DNA from: Cordylochernes scorpioides
Taxonomy: Eukaryota > Arthropoda > Arachnida > Pseudoscorpiones > Chernetidae
Assembly (NCBI GenBank): GCA_030710605.1
Contig: CP092886.1
Location: 46,973,794 to 47,037,793, forward strand
Length of the DNA: 64,000 nt
Direction: 5' to 3'
Part shown: in pieces, positions 43,386-55,608 of the stretch
Position numbering within the stretch: the first letter of the stretch is position 1
Layout: each line of letters starts with the position of its first letter
The notes under the pieces: generated by a model
What the model saw: the letters and a program-made list of their open reading frames with translations, nothing else
Told to the model about the DNA's origin: nothing
Databases searched by the model: none
Position numbers and translations under genes: made by a program

Positions 43386-43436
43386 TAAACTTGAAGTGTT
43401 TTGATGAAATTGGTGAAATATGAAACACCAAATAAA
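43384..43436 (+). terminator. two AATAAA polyadenylation signals
   Basis: AATAAA at 43384-43389 overlaps the stop codon of the acidic gene. A second lies at 43431-43436. Confidence 0.5.
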
Positions 43437-43439
43437 CAT

Positions 43440-45055
43440 TTTTGGATTTCCAAGGTATATATAATCAAAAGGAAAATATAGAGATAATGTGGGTCCTACA
43501 CAAGGTTGATTTGCACTACGTATTGGTAGTAGAGCGAGAGTAAGGAGTGTTTTAAGTGGTAAGATGTTACATAAATAGAACATAGTTATGATTGGAATAA
43601 TCCATTCAAATATAACACATTTATAGAAAGGTAATTTGTAAGAGAGGGAGAGAGAAATTAAAATTAGGTAAAAACTATATACATCTAGTGTAGCGCGTTA
43701 CCCTTATGTGAAATTTGAAACACCAAAAATAGAACGCTTTTTTATTTTACAAATGTTTTATTTATAAAGAATAAATGGTGCTTAATATATTAGTTTGATT
43801 TCCTTAATATAAATTTTGAATAAGTCGAGAATGGTGCCCCACCGATGAAGATTCCTCATCCCTGCAATGAGGAGTCCTCATTTATTTACTTAATTTCTAA
43901 ATTTAGGAAAAATTAATAATTCTAGATTTCGCCGAGACGTGATCTCAATCGCCACTTTGTTCAGTCCGCCTCTAAAAACTACACCTTCAAGTTAGATGGA
44001 CTATGAAGTATGGAGAAGCACTCTCTAATAAGAGGTCCGAAAGGCCGTAAAATTCAATATCTGTGGGGAATCTACAAGTTTACGGAACCACGTGCGGTAG
44101 AGCATGGACGGGACATAATATGCAGTGTGGGACAGGGTATGTAGGTTAGACGGATAGCTGCATCGGTGTCATGCCCGAGAAGCAGGAGTTCCGGAGAGCT
44201 GGTCAGCTAACGTAAGATACACACAAATCCACAGTAGTTTCCCACCTCTCCAGGAACCGGGTTTAAGCGTTGCAGTAAGTCGCGGTAGCCTCAACAAGCG
44301 ACGTGGGGTTAGAGAGAGGCCACCCATTGGCTAATACCGCTAGTACTTGAAGAAACAGCGAGGGAAAGATGAGAATGGCCCGTTAGCGGTTGCACGTGGA
44401 CAACAGGCATCCAGCGCCACCAAATAAGAACGGTGAGTATGAGATGACGCGACAGCATGCGATGCGCATTGCTTGTTTTTATGTGAAGGAATATCACGAC
44501 TCTATTACGCCGTATGAAAATTTCTACCAAGTTCCTCTCCCGGTGAGCGATATGAATGGAAGCTTAATCGAATACGTTCGAAGTTATTCAAGAAATGAAC
44601 GTAGGAGTAGTGACCGCAGCGATTGGCAAACAATAGAGAGGGGTTCTGAAGCGATGGTATCGCCAACAATATGCAGGCGCCACCAAGTGTCATGCTCAGT
44701 AAGGTAAGGAAGGGCACAATCCAGGATGTGGGAAGCTAGCACTCTTATTTTCAGCAGAGTCCGATATGTCGATTGTAATCACGATTAGTAAGTCAAGGAA
44801 GCCATCCAGGCTCCACAGTCTACGAGCCAGAAATTAGACGCTCTAGCTTGTCCGACAAGGAAAAAGACAAGTATCGATTAATATAGCTTTCTTTATATGA
44901 TTATGAACAGGTTAGACCAATGTTCGTTCACTTGATGTTATCTCACAGTTCATTGTTGTAGTAGAGGATGGTGCCATGAGAAGCCCAAAAAAGAATGAGC
45001 AGGATCCTTCCAGAAGCTTTTCACGCTGCCTCTTGCACTTGAGAACTTCATTCCA
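43440..45055. other. non-coding, unassigned GC-richer block
   Basis: About 44000-44860 is GC-richer than the surroundings with short open frames in both strands and no recognisable motif. It may be older retroelement sequence, as it adjoins the LINE at 45060. Confidence 0.3.
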
Positions 45056-45059
45056 ATTC

Positions 45060-46040
45060 AGGAAGAATTCTGGAGAATTCTATGTAAATAATTAGGACTC
45101 TTTTCGAACTCCACTGATCCTTTCGAGTCAGAAGGAGAATATAATCGGCATGTGTTGTAATATTCCCTTTCCGAGAACACTGAAGATAGGGCAGAAGGGA
45201 ACCCGTGAATATGGATAAAAAGACTCGCTGGGAGTACAGCCCCGCCGGATTTCTCTACGCAGTTTGATGAGGGGAGGAGTGTATTGTTGCTATTGATCCT
45301 CAATGTCACATTGGAATTAAGAGATCAAAACTTCTCGGTCGATTTGGTCAAAGGCGAATTTAAGATCGATAGAGATTACGTTCGTCGACATTTATTTTAT
45401 AAGCGGCTATGGCGTCCTCGTCAGAATCACACCTGTGTATAGTACACTATAGTGTAATAGTGTACTTCGGAGATTCTGGCACGTGGTAAATACATTCATG
45501 GACAAAACATAAGTATATTGAACCTATCAGCATATATATCGGGATTCAGACAATAACTCTGGAAGATATTTGATACACAGTGACCTTTTTAGAAAACACA
45601 CGAGACAACTAAGTTTAAACAAAATTGTCTTTGTCTTCTCCTCAAAAAAAAAAAAAAAAAAAAAAAAACAGATGACCGGCGACATCAAATATTCCCACTT
45701 TCTTAAGTTTTGTCCATGAGTGTAGGTGTCCACGCCAATAGCAAAAATTCGGTCATTGACAATTCTATATTTTGCATTTTGCCAATGGTAGTTATACACC
45801 GCTAACTAGTTAGGCCCGGGCCATCGTGCGCCTTGTGGACGAGGCAGAGGGTACATATCTCCGATGAGTCTTCCAGGGCCTAATAAAGCTTGGATTCATT
45901 GAAAATCTGATGGAAATCCCCAAGTAAAAGTCCTCAAAATCCTTCCAACTCATTCAAACTTTCCAAACGAGATAATTCCCTTGTGGCAGGCGTCGGATGA
46001 CAGTTTCTACTTCGTTCAGGGAAATGTCCGTGTGAAGATA
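45060..46040 (-). pseudogene. decayed LINE reverse transcriptase, split by a MITE
   Basis: In minus order: ISLNEVETVIRRLPQG (about 45953-46035, RT N-terminal region), then after the MITE ISIDLKFAFDQIDRE (about 45326-45390, motif A), IRRGCTPSESF (about 45215-45250, the RQG-type box) and HADYILLL (about 45125-45150, decayed YADD box). Frames change repeatedly. The order and spacing fit a non-LTR RT. Confidence 0.7.
45493..45722. mobile_element. 230-bp Tc1/mariner-type MITE
   Basis: TA duplications (45491-45492, 45723-45724) flank inverted ends cattcatggacaaaacataa and, as complement at the right, cactcatggacaaaacttaa. It contains an A24-like run near 45643-45668. Related ends occur at 21102 and 28854. 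Confidence 0.8.
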
Positions 46041-49000
46041 TAGGCCCATTTCGTTCCTCGAATTTTTCGTCGATGTTCTCCGGATGACAGATTGATCAGG
46101 CGAAGATCTCTTGAAGATATTGAAGACTAGGCGCAGCAGTTGCTCTATTTCATCAAGGTTCCCCCGGACTCAAAGGTGTCGTCAGCCCCGAGTGTTGCTG
46201 CCAGATACTCTGGCCGCGCCCAAACTTGGGCAGGGATGGGAATTCGGCATCAACTGACTCAGCATCAAGTCTGGTGCCCACTAACTGGCTTGCCTTTGTT
46301 ATGTTGTTCTCTTCATCGCGTAAAATGATGTTGGTGCATGAATGACATCAGATCTTAAAAATCATCACTTTGAATCGGGATATTTTACATTATAAAAAAA
46401 CCTTATTAAAATCGAAACAAAAAATCAATAATTGCTATACATTTTGTTAATGAAATATTTTTTTTCAATTCTGGTTATCTTTGAAGCAATGAAGGTTAAA
46501 GGTTTCTTTTCAGCATCTCTTGCTTCTATCAAAATAATTTATCGCGTAGGAATTGGCTAAGGTGTGTGCTTTTAAAAATATTAGTAGGTATACGAATGAT
46601 CAGCTGAGTGTGGTGGGTGATCAAAGGTTTCCTAGCTCAAATCAGGCAACTTTTGTCGTGGCATTATTCAAACTCGTGGTCGGGCGTTGTAGTGTTGAAG
46701 AATTGACCTCCTTTATTTTGATCAAGACTAGATCATAGACAAGTTCATTGAGGCTTTTAGTTGGATCCAGAAATATATGATGGATAAAATTAACTTGAGA
46801 CCTCTAACAATCACCATAACCTTCTTCTCTATGACAATTTTGGGACGTGTTACGAAGTTACGTTTTGGCTCAACCTTTACCTCTGAAGGTATCGGTTTCC
46901 AAAGAGAATCCATTTCTCATTGCAATTTTTCAATATCTTTAGAGAAACTTTTTTTTTTTTTGCTGCGATGAAGTAGCGCCAACGACACTTCAAAACGACG
47001 ATTTCTTATTTACTTAACTCATATAGTAAAAATAGTAGAGTTGTCGACGCGTAGAGTTCTCTGGGAATCCAAAATAGTTTTGTGAGAGTGCCTCGGTTAT
47101 TTGACGGTTATAAAATCAGCAATCGATATGCACAATTCCAAGCTTATTTTCCTGATTTTATCGATTTGTAAGCCTGTCCTTAAGGTAAGCGGTATGAGGA
47201 AAATTTTTAGGTTAGTGCTCATTTCAGTCTCTATCAACTTTTTAATAACGTAGTCCATGCGGCGGCGATAAGGTTTGTAAAGCAAGCAGCGATGGAAATA
47301 ATGTCAATGGATATTAAGAACTACCTCTGACAGGCTATGTAAAGTTAATTAGCGCATATAAGTAAAATGAAAATAGTTTTAATAATTAGTATTTTGTACG
47401 ATTTATATAGCTTTATAGTTGAATGATAATTCATCTATAAAGTTATGTTTACATTAGCACGCAATCTGATATAAGAAATTTAAAATTTTTAGGCGTATGA
47501 TTATTTTAACAATAAAATAATTTTCTATTGCCCTTACTGTGATAATAATTTATGGGAGGGGCCTAAAGTCGTAGTTAAAGTCTTTCATTGAGATGTCAAC
47601 TTTGCTTTCCCAGGTACAGGGAAGTTAAATATACCGTTCCTTCTCTTTTGAAGGACATCAGCTTTACCTTGCAAAGCACGACAAGTTCTATATAATCGTG
47701 TCTTTGTTTCCTCAGAGATGTCAAAGACAAAGTTGTCAGGCACGGCAACAGTATAACTGAATCACCGCTTCCAAACACTTGGGGAATGAAACAACTAATC
47801 AATACGCGAAATTTGATACATTTCGTGTTTATACGTAAAAAATTTAATTGTGCCTATGTGTGTATCACAATAACCTACATAATACTTCTAAGCGATTAAC
47901 TCAATGAGCTAAAAAATGAATAGCTCACTTTGTAATAGTGATAGGCGAAGCTGCTCTAACACAGTGTTGGGCACAGATACCGGCTGAGGGAACCCGGCCG
48001 TGCCCTATATTGCTAGTCTATCAGGGCTCGCGGCAGATGAATGAGGTAATAGCTCGCCTGCAGAGGAATATAAATAAGGGGGCAAGGCTTCAATTAACTC
48101 TCTATTTAATGTTAAGGATATTCCACTAGTATCTAGTTGAAGTATTTAGGTTCCATTTCTTCCAGTAAAAGTTTATGAAAAATAGGCATTATTTCCTCCC
48201 CTTTTATTCATGACACACAGACTATGTGTCTAAAATATATTTTTTCTATACGAAATATATGTCTACTTACAAAAATTCCATCTATATTGAAAAGTATCCT
48301 GAGTGATCTTTGATTCAATGCGATAAATGCGATGCGAGATGAGAAAATGCTATTCCAGAAGCAATAAAAACAAATCAGAGCCTGAATTATTCTTACTAGA
48401 GCTAGGTTTTGAGAATATTGAGGAATGTTGAGTTCTTATGTAGTTTTCAATTCTGTAAAATTGTCAATAATTACGGTGAAACCTCTCTCGAACATCTTCT
48501 CAGGAAACAGAAGCCAGAAAGCCAAGATAGTCCAGGTTTCCGCTAAATAAAGTGTCAACTTAATAAACTAAACTAAAAGAACGTACATTTCTTTTATTAG
48601 AGGAGCTTGAAGCAGTAGTCGTTAAAAATGCGAGTAATTTTAATAATTTGAAAGTTTGCCTCTTATCTAATAATAAATACGAATATAAGACGTTTATATG
48701 CTGAAAGTAAATACTCTAAAATAAATTTACATTTTCACAGTAGGTGTTTAAGAAAGAATTACGTTTTAAATACATCTTCAAAATATAGGTCAAAGCTTTA
48801 GGAAAATTATAACGGCGATCATAGACATAAACAAGAGTTGAATAGTTACGGCGAAACAATATTTGTGCTGATAGTAATAGACCTCTTGAAGTGTTTACTA
48901 CAAAGATCATAGCTAAAAACAAGATCTCCATGTAGGCATTTCAAATTTTACAAAGATGAATGAGCATTTTGGCGACCTTTGTTTGCATAGACTTCCAACA

Positions 49001-49635
49001 GATAGCGAATAGATTTTGGTTCTCTTTTGCAGAAACAGGTGTTTCCTCATTTTAGATTAATTTCCTCTCGCTGAAAATTCATTCACTTGAAAATTATCTG
49101 CAATAGATGGCATCTAGTAAAATAACTATTCACTACCTTATTCATTACAATATCAAACCGACCTATAAAAGTTCAACCAACTATTTAAAGGCACTGATCT
49201 CACGTTATCTGTTTAAAACTAATCCTCCGAATAAGCCTCCGCAGAATGTTGTGCGACGTTACTTACTCATTTTGGCACCACCGCGACCTCGTGGCCTTTT
49301 CTTTTTTTTTCATTCTTTGGAAGTAGAGTTTCATTCTTGATATATGCACAACTTGTTGGTCTATATTGGGCTTTGCGGTTCTACTAAATATTTCACTTCT
49401 GATAATTTTATTAATATTCTATATGTGGCCGAAGTATTTTATTTGAAGTTTTTACACTTCGCTATTTTTCATATTGGTTTCCATATGGCAACATAATCTG
49501 TTGGGTTGTATTTACAGTCGTAATTGTTTTCATTGAACGTTTTACTTGTTGTGAAGACACTATTCTCTGCAATTTTGTAATTTTCTCAATAGTTCTTTCA
49601 CATAGTCATCATAACTATCGATGATAAGCTTGTGG
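46041..49635. other. non-coding
   Basis: Bases 46140-46330 are GC-richer and probably belong to the LINE upstream of its RT. Bases 47518-47570 are a half copy of the 8188 fold-back MITE. Bases 47940-48065 are a GC-richer patch without assignment. Otherwise AT-rich. Confidence 0.3.
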
Positions 49636-49639
49636 CTAA

Positions 49640-50022
49640 TTAAGTTATCGTAACTCCGCCTTTGCCGGTCCCAAGCCCGGATGAAAAAGGAGGAAGGGGA
49701 GCAGTAACAAGCTCACTAAAAAACCTGGGTTCAGCTGGCCCGGCTGATAGTACCCTGTAAGGGCTCCTAATCCAGGGATACAGGATGAGCAGCGTTTGTA
49801 CTCTATGTTAGGAGAGGCTGCACATGGCGTCTGTTCTTCATGTCAGAGGTGGCCATTTCTTTTGGAGCTAAGTCGGCCTGCTACTGAGTAGTGCTCCCAG
49901 TCTTAATGACAAAGGCAGACGCATTCTACTTCACCCAGTCATGATGGTTGTCAAATTTCAAGTTTTACAAGCTTGATAACCTAATATGATTGAGTGGAGA
50001 TAAGAAAGAAGAAGAAGAAGAG
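49640..50022 (+). repeat. LINE 3' end with GAA tail
   Basis: It runs from ggtcccaagcccggatgaaa to a tail of gaagaagaagaag after gagtggagataagaaa. It matches the inverted copy at 1361-1735 along its whole length. Confidence 0.65.
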
Positions 50023-50024
50023 GT

Positions 50025-51140
50025 TATCGTCCTTGATATTTACTTTAACTTTCGTTTCACATGTAAATAAATAGGAATTGTTTGATAAAGGTTTTTTCAA
50101 TTAGTTCTGCCTTTTAGTTAATAAGTTTTGATTTATCTGGAATTGGGATTCCCTTTTTTCAGTTGGTGGTAAAGATTTGAATGCAGTAGTTCAAATAATG
50201 TTCGGTTTTTACTACTTTAAAATCCTCGATTAAACATTTGTTATCTAGGAAAATTTTCTTTGTTTGGAACGGCGATTGAGCACTTGTCCATTTGTTTGAC
50301 TGAACCTTTTTTCTTGTTAGTTAAAATACTCACCGTCACTCGTTTTAATTTCAGCTCTAATAAGTCTGATAGAAAAAGCCGCGGAATAATATGGCAGCTT
50401 ATACTTTTTCACTTTAAGGCTTCATCTCTATATTAATACAGATTGGTGTTTTAAATCGTATATTCTATCAGTTCTTACAATTGATTTTTACCTTTGTGTG
50501 TTTTCGTTTCAATAAGTTTTTTTTCCAGAATGAATGTTTTAAAAGTTGACTTCATTACCACAAACATATAAGAAAAAATCTTGGACATCAATTTATTTTA
50601 TACCTTCCACTGTGTATTCAGACTTTAACCAGCTGCACCAAAGTTGTAATGAACAGTTTCATGTCGCCACCGGTTTTTCCATCTGTATTAATGTGGTTTG
50701 CTGATAAGTCTTCGTCCGAATCCGCCGTGTCTTGCCATTGGATATAAAGGAGTTTGGAATTTAATGACGTCAGGTTTTTATGAACATAATTGAAGTAAAT
50801 ACTTATACATATGGGCGATATCATGAAGAGTTCTATGGTTTAGCAATTAAAAACAAGGAACATTGTCTCAATTCTCATTATCCAATCATTCAGAACCCAT
50901 ATAGACGTTATGAATTTAGGCTCAATGCCTTAGGTTTTTTTTTTTAGAAATAGCTGACGTAAATTCAAAATCTCTTTGGGCGATATCATAAAGAAATCAT
51001 CATTTAGCTTAAAATGTTAAATTCGAGGGTGAATATATATATTCCCAAAAAATGATTATATAATAATTCAGTAATTGGCTATTCTCTATCTTTCATTTTC
51101 TTTAAGTATTGCATTGGACATTGTGGAACTCAATGACCCC
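50025..51140. other. non-coding
   Basis: AT-rich with T runs. No gene or repeat was recognised. Confidence 0.35.
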
Positions 51141-51142
51141 AG

Positions 51143-51549
51143 GTGCTTGTATATATCGCCATGATTCAAATCCAAGATCATTTAAGGGGTTTGTCAAAAG
51201 ACTTTAAATTTAAATTGTTTGAACATTTTAAATATTACCTCGAACACCGCTGGTTCGATGGAAAAACTCCCCTCCTGAAAACCAACTCAAATTCAACAGA
51301 TCAGACTTCACCATGCTTTCACGTCTTAGAACAGGCCATCTACGTCCAATGATTTTCACAAGTGAATCCAAAACCTTTCCGAATTGCATCAAATGTCAGG
51401 ATTCTCCAGCGAGCCCAGAACATATCATGCAATACATCGGGCATTGCCGAACAGACATCTACACCGACCCAGCTGTGGTCATCGAGGCGATAAAGAGGCC
51501 TTCAGTATCTGGTCTAGACATAAGTCCAGACCTGGGACAAGAGAAATAA
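51143..51549 (+). pseudogene. LINE C-terminal remnant
   Basis: Two overlapping frames with one shift between them near 51313. The second reads SRLRTGHLRPM, then CIKCQDSPASPEHIMQYIGHCR. The LRTGH...C..C....SPEHI...C layout is the conserved end of Jockey/I-type LINE ORF2 after RNase H. Confidence 0.75.
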
Positions 51550-53828
51550 ATTACCTCTCTTGATGAACCTAGGCCGATACATTCCAAATTGCTAATAAAT
51601 ACCCGCCGATATCACATAAATGAAATCAATTGCATGTTGAAGTTGAGGGATCGTGCTGCGACAAGTGTCGCTGAAAGGCCATCCATATCTAGTTCATTTG
51701 TCAATGTGCTTTGTTTAAGATACTGATTATATAAAGAGAGTTTGCTCTAATTGACTTAATTAGCTGCAATTGGCCATTTCAAAGAACCAATTCATTTCCT
51801 CCGAGCTCGACAATTTCCGGCCCAGGTGATGAGAGTTGTGGAAATATATCTGTCCCATCTGTAGTGCCGACTCGGCCTTTTACTACAAAACCATTGGGGT
51901 GTATTAGGTTTTGTATTGAGGTTAAGGAAACATCTAATTATTCGGTTTGTTTAAATATTTTTGGGCCTTTTCTAAACAAGTTAACCAAAATAAAAATATA
52001 AAATTGTACTTTTATAGATATATGAGACGTGATGAAAAAATCATCATTAAATTTTCATCATGTTTTTCATATATCTTGAATATAATTTTTCAACTATGTT
52101 ATAAATATCTTAAGAATTTTATCTCAAACTGTGAAATTAAAGTTAAATATTTAAATTCAGTTTAGTATATACATGAAAATATTGCGTAATAAGCCCTCAG
52201 AAGATTAAATAACCACTATTTTGGTAAAGTAACGGGAATGGCTATATACATATGTATTTAAAAAGAGAGATTTCACCAATCTTTACGGAAATGAAGGTAA
52301 GTTCAATCAGTACAGTTTATATTCTCCTTAGGAAATTAAAGCTGAAGTTTTGAGATTCAGTTCCGAAAAATAACTTCTAACTCTTGTATGAGGTTAGAAC
52401 ATGTTACATATAGAGTCCATATATCCAAGTTATACCCCCTGGTTTGACATAGACCCGGAGCAGCAGCTTTACACACCCAAGATAGTGGACATTGCTGCTG
52501 CTGTGATAGAGATGAATGGAGACATCTGAGGCTCTTCATTGGACACGACAACAACAACAACCCCCTGGTTACACTAGAACCACTTGGATTATATGGTATC
52601 CTGAAGCCCAAATAAAAATATATAAATGTCAGTTTTAAAATGTTTAAAGATGAATCGGTACTTTCCCAAATTTTCACAATTTTCTTTAAGAAATATTGGT
52701 AGTATAAATATATCAACAGTACAATTATTTGGCCTAAGAGAGATAATTTACGTCCAAAGTTATAATATGCTTACAAACCTTCGATTTTCTAGAAACTGGC
52801 GATTTATTTCTACTCTCTTTCAGTATCTTCGATGATAAGTTCGTGTATGTTTTACCTCGGGTTTTGTATAAAAAGCTAACTGATGTAAAATGATTGAGAC
52901 AATCCTTGTTTCCAACACTAAATATTCAGAAAATATCGATTTGGAAAAAGGCGCTGTTTCTAAGGCCATCTGAAGATTAGCATCGTTTAGCACATTTGGC
53001 TGCCAGAACGAGATTTGTTTTCAAGATCTTGAATACCAGTTTTAAACATTGAAACCATTTTGCGGTTGTTTTTCTGGCTAACTGCTCCTTCAAATTCTAC
53101 TTCGCATATTTCTATGAAGGGGGATATGCTAAATTATTTTTTAAAATGTTTATTTAACTTGTTTCCCCCCATGTCTGTATGTCGGTCTGTCCACAAATCT
53201 GGTAATGAATTTCTAATATACTTCTAGAGCACGTAGAAATCTGAAGTTTTTACACCTTTTAGAACCTGATAGCAATGAATGTTGACAAATTTTCAGACTA
53301 GGTTGGTAGAATGGCCAAGAACGGATACATTACCAAATTGCCTTTCAAATTTTTAAATTTAATTTCCAGGTAACATAAAACTATGAAACTTTTAATACTC
53401 GCTAAGTCTAATGAACAATGCAAGTGTACAAATTTTCAGCCTTCTGGTTTATTAGAGTGGATGGAGAAATTAACCTATATCTATTTATTTTCAAATATTA
53501 TGTGGTGCACGAAGTCAACTCGGGAACTGTTAGGAGTTGCGAATTGAATTTTTCAGCGAATGATCAAGACTTCAAACAAGTTAAAATAAGAAATTTCAGG
53601 TTCCTATCTAAATCCTTCGTTGAATTATGAGCAAAAAACCCCCAAAGATCAATGAATATATTAATTTATCTGTCGCAATTCAGTGATCGGATTCCAATAT
53701 CATCACATATATATTATATTGGCAAAATAAATATTTTATTAAATCCAATATATGCCTTTTATTATCTAAATATATATTATATATGTACATTTATATTCAT
53801 TATATATAAGTATAAATATATACTTAAA
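51550..53828. other. non-coding; possible conserved element at 51560-51860
   Basis: The island contains ctaattgacttaattagctg, caattgg and caggtgatgag, which are homeodomain-like and E-box-like sites. Bases 52370-52600 are GC-richer with CAG/CAA runs, probably non-coding. Nothing else was recognised. Confidence 0.3.
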
Positions 53829-53830
53829 TA

Positions 53831-53907
53831 GGGGGGTCGGTGGAAGGATGGTCTAAACCGTTGGATTACGACCGCTACGACCCGGGTTCGATTCCCGCAT
53901 TGGGCAC
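53831..53907 (+). repeat. tRNA-derived SINE head, second family
   Basis: A B box (gggttcgattccc) with a CGGG/CCCG T-stem ends in gggca followed by a T run. The 5' half has an A-box-like tggtctaaaccg. The fold is imperfect, so a SINE is preferred over a tRNA gene. Confidence 0.45.
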
Positions 53908-54440
53908 TTTTTTCTGTTAAAAAAAAAAAGAAAATGCTCCAATGGCCCCCGATTCTTGCAAAAGTTCAACCCCACCAGCGAGTGCAAGTAACCAAACGGG
54001 GCTCTGGCATATTTTTAAGTGCAAAATCGAACTGCTCTTCACATGTGTAGAGATGTGGTGCACTTACAGTAAAAGCAGTCGCCTTCTACTCACCATGATT
54101 ATCATGGCCTGTACCACGTGTACTAGGGATAAGCAAAAAATAAAAAGGCATATATTGGATCAAAAATATCAATTATTTTACTAATATTTCAGTTGACTGA
54201 ACGCCAACATTTATCAAGGTATTATAACTTATTAATGTGTGTCAAAAACAAACTCAGCGCCACATAACGTCAACAGAATTAAGTTTTAAAAATATTTTTG
54301 CTTATATTCAATGGGGTGAAAAAAATTGATATATACATTTATATTATGGACAAAATAAATTTTGTAAAATAAGGGTGTAAATATTTTGAAAATTAACAAT
54401 AACGCCTATTTTATATTTACAATTATTTTGTACTATGTGT

Positions 54441-54602
54441 AAAAAGATTTTTATATATAAAATAAAATAAAAATAACAAATTATATATGAAAGAAATGCT
54501 GAACTATTTTTTTTTATTATTGTATTATTAAAAAAATTAGTTTAACATTTCTTTTATATAAAATTTGTCATTTTTATTTTATTTATATATATAAAAATCT
54601 TT
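54441..54602. repeat. fold-back AT-rich MITE
   Basis: The arm aaagatttttatatataaaa...gaaagaaatgctgaacta is matched inverted by the arm ending aaaaatctt, with a T-rich loop near 54510-54530. Confidence 0.55.
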
Positions 54603-54646
54603 AACTCTACTCAGCCTTCCAATGCCAAAGATTTCAGCTGGCCACT

Positions 54647-54784
54647 ATGTTTTTAAAAAATAAAATATTTTCATTTTAGATTATATGTATTATATATATA
54701 TATGGTATATAGTATCGTTATGAGAATTTCAAAATTTATAAAATTTGTTATTTAGTTTAAACATGTGAGGTTTTTTTTTTATTT
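54647..54784 (+). repeat. dispersed 130-bp repeat, copy 1
   Basis: Nearly identical to 59888-60012, including ttcattttagattatatg and 'ggtatatagtat', with a (TA)n expansion here. The close match suggests a recent shared origin. Confidence 0.65.
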
Positions 54785-55022
54785 CCAACCTCAACCTGGT
54801 ATAGCTGAAATATATTCCTATAAGCAACGCTGTTTAGCGCTACTTAATATCTTGGAATTTGACCCGTATAAATAAAACCAAAAAGACTTAGGTATAGAGA
54901 GGTGAGTATAGGTAGTCTAACTATCCCGGGTAGTTAGAGACATTTAGAAAGTTCCAAGAACCTAGGTTATATATATATATATGAAAAAAACAATAGAAAA
55001 AAAAAGATAAGTGGGTCAGGTG

Positions 55023-55180
55023 TTGATATTAAAATAAAGAAGGCATTTCCTGACCACGAGCACATGTGCTTTTTTAGATGGCAGAGATTTTAGTTTATTT
55101 TTGCTCCACTAGATGGCGCTCTGCCATCTAAAAAGAACTTCTGCTCGTGGTCAGGAGATGCCTTCTTTATTTTTAATATA
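55023..55180. repeat. fold-back copy of the hammerhead-repeat terminal arm
   Basis: aaagaaggcatttcctgacc...cacatgtgc is matched inverted by ctgctcgtggtcaggagatg...ccttcttt, with tctgccatcta inside. Confidence 0.6.
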
Positions 55181-55424
55181 TATATATATGTCGTATTTTT
55201 CGTGGCGAATGGAAGGGCGCTGCCGTTGTGCATGTATGCTTCGAAAAAGAATTTGTTTCACACTCGTGAGCGCGCGCGCAGGCGGTGATGGCCGTAGTAT
55301 TCGACCGCGCGTGCTGGCTCCCACGTTTATTTTGTACAGATTTATAGATGGATTAATTTGTATTTACATTTTAACATTCTAATTATGGCGAAAAGAAATT
55401 ATACATCTTGGGCATTAGGCAATA

Positions 55425-55605
55425 TGACATATAATACAATATAATATACTGCGGCCTGTGATTGTAAAACGACACTTGAAGTTACACCGCATGAGTTTCT
55501 TTTAAACGAAAAATCAAATTTTTATTTCAAGGTAAAATATCGACCATTTTTAACCTTTTTGGATGAGGTATGAAAAGGTGAATTATGAAGAGTAATGACA
55601 TATAT
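55425..55605. repeat. SINE tail fragment, target of the Tc1-like insertion
   Basis: atacaatataatatactgcg through gaattatgaagagtaatgac matches the tails at 29400 and 63095. It is broken off where the Tc1-like element starts. Confidence 0.55.
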
Positions 55606-55608
55606 ATA

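Noticed and set aside
44390-44707. 105-codon plus ORF as a gene
   Set aside because: Isolated, no motif, overlapping open frames on the other strand, and adjacent to LINE relics.
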